Source: Bacillota bacterium
Lineage (GTDB): Bacteria; Bacillota_A; Clostridia; Peptostreptococcales; Anaerovoracaceae
Length of the DNA: 9,131 bases
NCBI GenBank assembly: GCA_017457585.1
Contig: JAFTHD010000075.1
Span: 1-9,131, forward strand
Reading direction: 5' to 3'
The first letter of the stretch is position 1. Every line of letters starts with the position of its first letter. This document shows, one piece after another, positions 1 to 5,337 of the stretch. The notes under the pieces are model-generated. The model ran no database searches. It saw nothing but the letters and a program-made list of their open reading frames with translations, and had not been told where the DNA came from. The translations under genes were made by a program, and so were the position numbers.

Positions 1-1
1 A

Positions 2-14
2 GGAGAAAAACTCC
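2..14 (+). other. Small hairpin of unknown role at the window edge
   Basis: GGAG (2-5) and CTCC (11-14) can pair around an AAAAA loop. Together with the terminator at 37-81 this could be the 3' end of an RNA or transcript that starts left of the window. I do not recognise a tRNA, tmRNA, SRP RNA or riboswitch core in 1-36. A four-pair stem can occur by chance. Confidence 0.2.
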
Positions 15-36
15 CGTGAGGTGCAATACAGGGTTC

Positions 37-81
37 AAAGAGGCGAAAGGTACATTACATGGATGTCCTCGCCTCTTTTTT
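37..81 (+). terminator. Rho-independent terminator of a gene to the left
   Basis: AAAGAGGCGA at 37-46 pairs perfectly with TCGCCTCTTT at 69-78, and six T residues follow (76-81). Inside the loop, GG (49-50) with CC (67-68) and ACAT (52-55) with ATGT (63-66) can extend the stem across small bulges. The T-run is on the plus strand, so it ends a transcript coming from the left. It also insulates the downstream HTH-Uma2 gene from read-through. Confidence 0.75.
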
Positions 82-100
82 CGTGCAATCGGGGAGCGCA

Positions 101-140
101 ATAAAAGATACAAAAAGGTTGTAAACGGGACAAAACGGTA
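101..140 (+). repeat. Four tandem 10-bp degenerate repeats, candidate operator or curved DNA
   Basis: The four consecutive decamers ATAAAAGATA, CAAAAAGGTT, GTAAACGGGA and CAAAACGGTA share columns 3, 4, 5 (AAA) and 7 (G) without exception. G occupies column 8 in three of four, and T occupies column 9 in three of four. The strongest pair, ACAAAAAGGT (110-119) and ACAAAACGGT (130-139), matches at 9 of 10 bases exactly 20 bp apart. The period is about one helical turn, so all copies face the same side of the DNA. The last two copies cover the -35 element and spacer of the adjacent promoter. They could be an operator for the HTH protein encoded just downstream, or phased A-tracts that bend DNA. 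The pattern is seen directly; the role is inference. Confidence 0.5.
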
Positions 141-147
141 CTATAAT
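119..147 (+). promoter_or_regulatory. Sigma-A-type promoter of the HTH-Uma2 gene
   Basis: The -35 element is TTGTAA (119-124, four of six consensus bases) and the -10 element is a perfect TATAAT (142-147), separated by the ideal 17 bp. Transcription would start near 153-155, giving a leader of about 45 nt before the ATG at 198. The terminator at 37-81 just upstream supports an independent transcription unit starting here. Confidence 0.8.
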
Positions 148-150
148 ACC
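137..150. promoter_or_regulatory. Near-palindrome over the -10 element, possible operator
   Basis: GGTACTATAATACC matches its own reverse complement at 12 of 14 positions, with perfect GGTA/TACC arms. It is centred on the -10 hexamer, where a bound repressor would block RNA polymerase. TATAAT is itself partly self-complementary, so much of the symmetry comes from the promoter; the arms are the informative part. Confidence 0.3.
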
Positions 151-177
151 AATATAGAAATAGTAACGTGACAAACC

Positions 178-184
178 AAGGAGG
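178..184 (+). promoter_or_regulatory. Ribosome binding site of the HTH-Uma2 gene, long spacing
   Basis: AAGGAGG is a near-complete anti-16S match, but it lies 13 nt upstream of the ATG at 198, longer than the usual 5-9 nt. No in-frame ATG, GTG or TTG lies closer, so the start at 198 stands. The spacing may lower translation. Confidence 0.65.
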
Positions 185-197
185 ATAGAGATTAGAG

Positions 198-1067
198 ATG
201 GAAATTGACGAGATGATCAGAATTAAACAGCAGAGGGGTTATAGCATCCGGCAGATTGCAGAGTACAGCGGTGTTCCGGAAGGGACTGTGCGAAAAATTT
301 TTTCCGGGCAGACTGAGAACCCGAGGGTTGCTACCATTATTGCAATTCAGAAGGTCTTGGAGGGAGACGAATCGGTTTATCAGGGGAAAAACTATCTGTA
401 CGATAAAAATGCATCGGAATATGAGTTTTTTAACGAGTCAAGCGGTAAGGGCAGAAGCAACATGGTGGCTGAGACAGCGTTTTCTTACGGGCAGAAGAGA
501 TCAATGACCGTTTCAGATGTCGAGAAACTTCCTGAAGAATGCAGATGTGAACTGATTGATGGAGTCATCTATGACATGGGGACAGCAAGCATCGAGCATC
601 AAGACATCGTGTTTGAAGTGGCTACGCAGATTAATTCGATGATAGATAAGAGGAAGTACAAGGTGATTGTAAATCCCGGCGTCCGTATTCTAAAGGATGA
701 TTATAACCTCCTCGTTCCGGACGTTGCAATTGTGTGCAGAAATAAGGTGAAAATTGGCAGATATATCGAGGGAACTCCGGCATTTTGCATGGAAGTTGTA
801 TCTCAGTGGAGCAGACAAAGGGATTATGTCACCAAACTGAGCAAGTATTCAGAAGCCGGCGTCGATGAATACTGGATCGTAGATCCTTTTAAGAAAATGA
901 TTACCATATACACCGAGTCGGAGAATTACACTCCGGAAATCATACCCATTAAAGGTGAGCGCGCCCTGACCCTGTCTGGCGATCCGGCAGGCGAATCAAA
1001 GGAATCATTAAAACTGGATCTGGATGAAATTGCGGCAATCATAGATAACTATGATACGGCGGAGTAG
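198..1067 (+). CDS. XRE-like HTH domain fused to Uma2-family PD-(D/E)XK nuclease domain
   Basis: A 289-residue protein in two parts. Residues about 14-55 form an XRE/Cro-like helix-turn-helix (IRQIAEYSGVPEGTVRKI at 18-34). Residues about 102-240 form a Uma2 domain (formerly DUF820), a PD-(D/E)XK nuclease-fold family mostly of unknown biological role. Core motifs look intact: E118 in CELIDG, P174-D175 in LLVPDVAIV, E199 in CMEVVS, then K213/K216, Y217 and the GVDEYWIVD block (221-229). The frequent SPST after the ExVxS motif is replaced by SQWS. Residues 56-100 look like a flexible linker. It has its own promoter and converges on the aro operon. Its base composition is more AT-rich than the operon's (24 of 60 G+C at 361-420 against 35 of 60 at 1321-1380), which suggests separate origin. 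HTH-Uma2 fusions recur in gut Firmicutes as far as I recall. Nuclease activity and DNA target are inference. Confidence 0.85.
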   Translation: MEIDEMIRIKQQRGYSIRQIAEYSGVPEGTVRKIFSGQTENPRVATIIAIQKVLEGDESVYQGKNYLYDKNASEYEFFNESSGKGRSNMVAETAFSYGQKRSMTVSDVEKLPEECRCELIDGVIYDMGTASIEHQDIVFEVATQINSMIDKRKYKVIVNPGVRILKDDYNLLVPDVAIVCRNKVKIGRYIEGTPAFCMEVVSQWSRQRDYVTKLSKYSEAGVDEYWIVDPFKKMITIYTESENYTPEIIPIKGERALTLSGDPAGESKESLKLDLDEIAAIIDNYDTAE

Positions 1068-1083
1068 CGCCATTACTCCGCCG
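1057..1083. terminator. Shared hairpin between convergent genes, probable bidirectional terminator
   Basis: CGGCGGAGTA (1057-1066) and TACTCCGCCG (1074-1083) form a perfect, GC-rich 10-bp stem around a 7-nt loop. Both convergent genes end inside it: TAG at 1065-1067 on the plus strand and TAA at 1075-1073 on the minus strand, with five bases between them. Neither side has a clean T-run (the minus-strand side is followed by TATCATAGTTATC), so termination may be weak or need a factor. It may also protect mRNA 3' ends. Confidence 0.55.
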
Positions 1084-1792
1084 GATTGAGCAGTCTGGAG
1101 TAGTAGGTGTTTGTCTGATAAAGGGCGGCACAAGGATTGTGACCGAGAACTCTGTCCTTCGTCACCAGGGTAGTCACCAGTGCCCCCGAGTATTTGTAAA
1201 AGAGGGAGTCGTGTCCTACGCACAGGCCGATGACAACGTTCAGATCCGTTCCGGCCTTGTTCAGCGTTTTGGCCTGAAGGATCGGGTTGCACATGTTTAC
1301 GCCGACGTCCTCGCATTTAGGGTCGATTCCTACGGAAGTCTTCGACTGTGCGCCTGCTTTGCATGCGAGGCTCTCCACCTGGAAGCCTTTGGCTCTGAAG
1401 ATTGCTGCGGCAGCGCGGGCTTCCCTGATCAGTCCCACGCATGTTGCGATGCCGATGGTCTTAAATCCCATGCGGCGTGCGAACTCTGCGATCTCCTCGA
1501 CACGGGTCATCTGGCAGTAGTATTCCGCCTCAACCAGGGCGGCATTCTTAGTCGTGCGCGCATTTTCCTCATCTTCTATGTAAAGGTTTCGAACCTCATC
1601 GATCAGTGCAGGGTCTGCCGCAGTCGTTGCGCAAAATTCAGGGTACTTGCCGGTTCCCTCGTCGCATGCGCATGAGCCGCAGTCCACGCAGCTTCTGGCG
1701 ATGAAATCCTTCGTTGCCGAATTTTCATCTGCGGCGTTTTTCGCGGTTATAGGCATCTTTGCATCCAGCGTCGTACTGTCCTTTGTTGCCAT
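1073..1792 (-). CDS. DUF1847 family cysteine-rich, probable metal-binding protein
   Basis: A 239-residue soluble protein of the DUF1847 family, whose biochemical function is unknown. It has a cysteine cluster C35-x2-C38-x2-C41-x-C43 followed by C54, and further cysteines at 93, 118, 144, 160, 168, 191 and 221, twelve in all. Family hallmarks are GIATCVGL (114-121), CNPILQAKTLN (168-178), GLCVGHDSLFYKYS (189-202) and VTKDRVLGHNP (210-220). The pattern suggests bound metal or an iron-sulphur cluster; no metal has been identified from sequence. Residues 1-33 are a charged, Ala/Thr-rich extension that I do not recall in typical members; M13 is an alternative start, but the ribosome binding site at 1803-1797 supports M1. 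It is the last gene of the aro operon, 15 nt after aroE-aroK, so it should be co-transcribed. A role in aromatic metabolism is only suggested by position. Confidence 0.85.
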   Translation of the reverse strand: MATKDSTTLDAKMPITAKNAADENSATKDFIARSCVDCGSCACDEGTGKYPEFCATTAADPALIDEVRNLYIEDEENARTTKNAALVEAEYYCQMTRVEEIAEFARRMGFKTIGIATCVGLIREARAAAAIFRAKGFQVESLACKAGAQSKTSVGIDPKCEDVGVNMCNPILQAKTLNKAGTDLNVVIGLCVGHDSLFYKYSGALVTTLVTKDRVLGHNPCAALYQTNTYYSRLLNPAE

Positions 1793-1796
1793 GTTA

Positions 1797-1803
1797 TCCT
1801 CCG
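1797..1803 (-). promoter_or_regulatory. Ribosome binding site of the DUF1847 gene
   Basis: CGGAGGA sits in the 15-nt gap after the aroE-aroK stop and 4 nt before the ATG at 1792. It supports that start over the internal Met13. Confidence 0.8.
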
Positions 1804-1807
1804 TAAG

Positions 1808-3058
1808 CTATAAATTCAGCGCCTTTCGCAGCATCTCCTCGAGGGCTTTTTTGCTGCGGTATCGCGAGTTGTCTATCATCATGTCACATGCAGCCTCATA
1901 GAGTGGCATTCGCTCCTTCTCCATTTTGCGAAGGGCATCCACGTCGCGGCTGAGAGGTCTGCCTTTGGTGGCGAGCTTGTCGAGGGGCCTTTTCAGGAGC
2001 AGGACGAAACCGTTCTGCCTGAGTGCCGCTACGTTTTCTGCGCGCAGGACTGCGCCACCGCCCGTTGCGATGATCTGAGCTTTTTCTTTGCCGAGATCTG
2101 CTGCAACCTGAGACTCTATGTTCCGAAATCCGGCTTCGCCGTCACGAGCGAAAATTTCCGGTATGGAAATTCCTGCACGGCGAACAATTTCATCGTCCAT
2201 ATCCACCACCGTCTTGCCGGTGATTTTGCCGAGGGCCTTCGCGACGGTGGATTTGCCGCAGCCCGGCATGCCGATGAGGACGATGTTTCTCATCTTCTGT
2301 TCCATGGCGGATATGATCTCTTCGTTTTTATCTTCAAAGGCGCCAGGGGTACCCAGGAAGTATCCGGCTGCCGCCGTCGCCTGAGCGACCAGCATAGGAA
2401 GACCGTTTGACCACTTGAGTCCGCGGCCTTCGGCCTGCTGAATGAGAAGGGTCTTAAAAGGGTTGTAGATGACATCGATGACGCCTTCGCAGGCAGGGAA
2501 ACGGTCCAGATCTATAACCCCCTGAAGATTATTCGGGTAAGTCCCTGCTGGAGTGGTATTTACGATAATCTCGATACCATCTGATACTTTGTCAAGCTCC
2601 TCGTATGTCAGCAACTTATCCCCGTCCGACTGGCTCCTTGACGCGATAATCACCTCTGAAGCGCCCTGGTGACCTGCAGCCACCCTCGCCGTAAGGGAAG
2701 TGCCGCCGGTACCAAGGATCAGAACTCGTTTGCCGGAAAAGTCGATTCCAGCACGCTTTGCTGCATAGAGGAATCCCTCGTAGTCCGTGTTGTGTCCGCA
2801 AAGTTTCCCATCTGCGAAATAGAGGGTGTTCACGGCACCGATTTCCGAGGCCAGATCGGATACCTGGTCGCAGAGGGGGATAACGTCCTTTTTGTATGGG
2901 ATGGTAACGTTGAGACCGCCAAAATCCCTTGCGCCGATGAAGCCCTCAAGCTCTGACGGCTCCATACTGAAAAGATTGTATTCGTACTGTCCCAGCGCCT
3001 CGTGAATCTCTTTTGAGTAGCTGTGCACCAGCGTTCTGCCGATAAGTCCGTACTTCAT
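1808..3058 (-). CDS. aroE-aroK: Bifunctional shikimate dehydrogenase / shikimate kinase (AroE-AroK fusion)
   Basis: A 416-residue fusion catalysing two consecutive steps: NADPH reduction of 3-dehydroshikimate, then ATP phosphorylation of shikimate. Residues 1-250 are AroE: SYS (13-15) and N50/K56 in NVTIPYKK for substrate binding and catalysis, HNTD (89-92), the nucleotide loop GTGGT (116-120), SRS (140-142) where NRT is common, NTTPAGTYPN (167-176), and Q226 in the C-terminal shikimate-binding helix. The AroE part is compact, with a short stretch between SRS and NTTP. Residues 256-416 are AroK: Walker A GMPGCGKST (263-271), D286 and D288 in VVDMDDE, FRNIE (311-315), GGG (333-335), lid arginine R367 in GRPLS, and R383 in RMPLY. 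All key residues are present. The kinase begins directly at Met256 with almost no linker and no strong internal ribosome binding site. The start at 3058 has AGGAGG at 3069-3064. It lies 9 nt after pheA. Confidence 0.95.
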   Translation of the reverse strand: MKYGLIGRTLVHSYSKEIHEALGQYEYNLFSMEPSELEGFIGARDFGGLNVTIPYKKDVIPLCDQVSDLASEIGAVNTLYFADGKLCGHNTDYEGFLYAAKRAGIDFSGKRVLILGTGGTSLTARVAAGHQGASEVIIASRSQSDGDKLLTYEELDKVSDGIEIIVNTTPAGTYPNNLQGVIDLDRFPACEGVIDVIYNPFKTLLIQQAEGRGLKWSNGLPMLVAQATAAAGYFLGTPGAFEDKNEEIISAMEQKMRNIVLIGMPGCGKSTVAKALGKITGKTVVDMDDEIVRRAGISIPEIFARDGEAGFRNIESQVAADLGKEKAQIIATGGGAVLRAENVAALRQNGFVLLLKRPLDKLATKGRPLSRDVDALRKMEKERMPLYEAACDMMIDNSRYRSKKALEEMLRKALNL

Positions 3059-3063
3059 AGTAG

Positions 3064-3070
3064 CCTCCTA
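3064..3070 (-). promoter_or_regulatory. Ribosome binding site of aroE-aroK overlapping the pheA stop
   Basis: TAGGAGG overlaps the TAG stop codon of pheA (3070-3068) and precedes the ATG at 3058 by 5 nt. Ribosomes ending pheA translation would free or re-use this site, which suggests coupling. Confidence 0.8.
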
Positions 3071-4237
3071 AATCGCCTCCAGGTAGCAGCCTAGGAACAC
3101 GAAGGTCTCAGGCGACTCCTCAAGCTCGCTCAGAAGGTAGAGCAAATCCGACTGGTAGACCGAGGCATCCAGATCGAAGTAGAAAAGGAACTCGAAGTCG
3201 CTTCCCGGAATCGGCCTGGATTCAAGCTTTGTCAGGTTCACGTCGATAGCGGCAAACTTTGCGATCATGTGGTAAAGGGAGCACGGCACGTGAGGAAGCG
3301 TCAGAATGAGACTAATCCTGTTGGCGCCCGGATAGATTTCCATCTTCTTGCTGATGCAGATGAAGCGGGTGTAGTTGTTGTCGGTCATCTGAATGTGCTT
3401 CTTCAGCACCTCAAGCCCGTACAGGTCCACGCATTCCCTGGAGGAAATCGCTGCAACATCGTCCCGGTCGGATTCCGCAACCATCTGCGCAGCCATAGCC
3501 GTGTTGTTCACCTTCGTGATCTTAACGCCGTTAAGGCTGCTAAGGAACTCGTCGCACTGGCCGATGGCCTGCTCGTGCGAGTAGATTTCCTTCACCTGAG
3601 AAAGCCTGGTTCCCGGCTTTGCCAGGAGCTGGTGATTGATTCTGAGACGCAGGCTCTTTACGATGTAAAAGTTGTAGTGCTGCATCAGGTTGTATATCGA
3701 AACCACCGATCCGAAGGAACTGTTTTCGATAGGGAGGACGCCGTATTCCACATCGCCGTTTTCTACCGCATCGAACACGTCCTCGAAGGTTTTATAGAAC
3801 TCAATGTGAGGAAGCTGGAAGAGCCTTTCTGCAGCCGCGTGTGAGTAGGCGCCCGCGACGCCCTGACATGCTACCGTTGCGCGCTTTGGGAAAAGTTTCG
3901 GCGTCTCTTCAACGGAGCGTGCGATCCGCTCAGCCAGGTCGCTCCTCCTTCCCAGATAGTTGGCCTGGGCCGAATGGTCCACATCGAAGATGGTGTTGTA
4001 GACGAGCCTCGTGTAGCCCTCGTACTCTTCGCCGGCCCTGTCCGAGACCTTTTCGAGAATCTCGCGTTCCCGCTGATCTCTGGCAAAGGGCAGCCTGTTC
4101 TCCGCGCGGTACTTGGCCATTTTGGAGACGAGATCCATCCTCTCGGTGAAAAGATCCACTATTTTCTCATCGAGAATATCCGCCTGGTCTCTCAATTCCT
4201 GAAGCTTATCCTTAGATGATACCGGTTTGTCTGACAT
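3068..4237 (-). CDS. pheA: Bifunctional chorismate mutase / prephenate dehydratase (P-protein)
   Basis: A 389-residue, three-domain protein converting chorismate to prephenate and then to phenylpyruvate. Residues about 10-95 are an AroQ-type all-helical chorismate mutase (R16, R33, K42, R56, E57). Residues about 118-297 are prephenate dehydratase: GVAGAYSHAA (126-135), EYGVLPIENSSFGSV (164-178), IYSHEQAIGQC (218-228) and the catalytic TRF motif (290-292). Residues about 305-385 are a regulatory ACT domain with ESRP (339-342), known in this family as a phenylalanine feedback site; the usual GALY loop reads CSLY (319-322). The mutase has R53-D54 where the E. coli enzyme has D48 followed by another residue. 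It is the only chorismate mutase visible, so it must also feed TyrA unless another exists elsewhere. Its ATG directly abuts the aroC stop (TAGATG). Confidence 0.95.
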   Translation of the reverse strand: MSDKPVSSKDKLQELRDQADILDEKIVDLFTERMDLVSKMAKYRAENRLPFARDQREREILEKVSDRAGEEYEGYTRLVYNTIFDVDHSAQANYLGRRSDLAERIARSVEETPKLFPKRATVACQGVAGAYSHAAAERLFQLPHIEFYKTFEDVFDAVENGDVEYGVLPIENSSFGSVVSIYNLMQHYNFYIVKSLRLRINHQLLAKPGTRLSQVKEIYSHEQAIGQCDEFLSSLNGVKITKVNNTAMAAQMVAESDRDDVAAISSRECVDLYGLEVLKKHIQMTDNNYTRFICISKKMEIYPGANRISLILTLPHVPCSLYHMIAKFAAIDVNLTKLESRPIPGSDFEFLFYFDLDASVYQSDLLYLLSELEESPETFVFLGCYLEAI

Positions 4238-5332
4238 CTATATTTCCTCCATCATACAGTCAAGAATCCCAATCGCCAGCGCCGCCTCAACGATTGGAAC
4301 GGCGCGAACGACAACGCATGGGTCGTGACGTCCTTTGATAACTAATTTTTCCGGTTGCCCCGTCTCCAGATTTACCGAATCCTGCTCCCTGCTTATGGAC
4401 GGGGTAGGCTTGAAAGCGACGCGCGTTATGAGCGGCATACCCGTGGTGATTCCGCCCAAAATGCCGCCGTGGTTGTTGGTTACCGTTCGCACTTCGCCCT
4501 CCGAGAAGCAAAAGGCGTCGTTGTTCTCAGAGCCCAGAAGCTCCGATGCGCCGAAGCCTGCTCCGAATTCCACACCCTTTACGGCAGGTATGCCAAAGAG
4601 TATGGGTGCCAGCGCACTCTCAAGTCCATCGTACATGGCACCGCCGATTCCTGCAGGAAGACCTGTGGCAAAGGCTTCGACGATGCCGCCCACAGAGTCC
4701 AGATTTTCCATGGCGTTCGTAATCACCTGAGCCATTTCATCTCCTGCACGCTTGTCGATGACGGCGAGAGGCTTTCGCTTCTTCAGTTCATCTGCAAGGC
4801 CCTCCGGGATATTCACAGGGTCGAGCGGCTGATCCTTGACGCCGCCGATGCTGTAGATGTGCGCACCGATTTGAATATCCACGTCCTCCAGTATCTGAAG
4901 GGCGATGCCGCCGGCAATACAGAGGGGAGCCGTCATTCTCGCGCTGAAAGGTCCGCCGCCTGCCATATTCAGGCCGTCGCCGTACCGTACGCGTGCCGTG
5001 TTGTCGGCGTGGCCCGGACGGGGAACGCTTCGGAGGGATTTGTAGTCTCCGGAACGCATATCCTTGTTATCGATCCTGAAGGACACCGTGTCTCCGTAGG
5101 TGGTCAGAAATTTGCCCTCCTGAGAACCCAGCACAGGGATAGGCTCATCCGCCTCTTTTCTCTTGGTTGCAAACGGGCTGCTTCCGGGAGCGCGCCTCGC
5201 AAGGAAAGCTTTGAGCGCTTCCATGTCTATGCGCGTGCCTTCCGGCAGACCCTTAATGTCTACGCCTATGGACGGCTCGTGGGAACCGCCCCATATATTC
5301 ACTTTTATGTTCTTTCCAAATGAGGAATTCAT
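4238..5332 (-). CDS. aroC: Chorismate synthase
   Basis: A 364-residue enzyme that eliminates phosphate from EPSP to give chorismate using reduced FMN; length is normal for the family. Motifs: GGSHEPSIGV (15-24), where most members read GESHG, with the catalytic histidine at H18; RPGHAD (105-110); GGGPFSAR (125-132), with M133-T134 where ET is common; NNHGGILGGI (286-295); FKPTPSI (307-313); GRHDPC (334-339) and RAVPIVEA (343-350), the C-terminal signature with the second catalytic histidine candidate. ATG at 5332 has AAGGAG at 5346-5341 inside the end of aroA. The gene starts 5 nt after aroA and its stop touches the pheA start. No flavin reductase is seen nearby. Confidence 0.96.
   Translation of the reverse strand: MNSSFGKNIKVNIWGGSHEPSIGVDIKGLPEGTRIDMEALKAFLARRAPGSSPFATKRKEADEPIPVLGSQEGKFLTTYGDTVSFRIDNKDMRSGDYKSLRSVPRPGHADNTARVRYGDGLNMAGGGPFSARMTAPLCIAGGIALQILEDVDIQIGAHIYSIGGVKDQPLDPVNIPEGLADELKKRKPLAVIDKRAGDEMAQVITNAMENLDSVGGIVEAFATGLPAGIGGAMYDGLESALAPILFGIPAVKGVEFGAGFGASELLGSENNDAFCFSEGEVRTVTNNHGGILGGITTGMPLITRVAFKPTPSISREQDSVNLETGQPEKLVIKGRHDPCVVVRAVPIVEAALAIGILDCMMEEI
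4246..4250 (-). promoter_or_regulatory. Ribosome binding site of pheA inside the end of aroC
   Basis: GGAGG lies in the last codons of aroC, 8 nt before the pheA ATG at 4237. Because the aroC TAG and pheA ATG are contiguous, the terminating ribosome sits on the pheA start. Confidence 0.8.
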
Positions 5333-5337
5333 TTATC

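Noticed and set aside
28..40. GGGTTCAAA resembling a tRNA T-arm
   Set aside because: No matching acceptor stem, anticodon arm or complementary T-stem lies around it, and it runs directly into the terminator stem.
21..102. Three copies of GTGCAAT or GCGCAAT at 21-27, 83-89 and 96-102
   Set aside because: The units are short, unevenly spaced, and lie across a terminator. I could not connect them to a known site, so chance is the simplest explanation.
1..197. Riboswitch or T-box leader before the HTH-Uma2 gene
   Set aside because: The terminator at 37-81 lies upstream of the promoter at 119-147, so it cannot act as an attenuator for that promoter. I recognise no T-box or riboswitch core.
2288..2310. 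Separate internal start for the shikimate kinase at Met252 or Met256
   Set aside because: No good ribosome binding site precedes either Met and the frame is continuous, so a fused protein is the better reading, though low-level internal initiation cannot be excluded.
4355..5323. Long plus-strand open frame of 322 codons opposite aroC
   Set aside because: It is antisense to a clear chorismate synthase, shows no recognisable domain, and reflects the codon bias of the minus-strand gene. Other long antisense frames opposite aroB, tyrA and pheA were rejected for the same reason.
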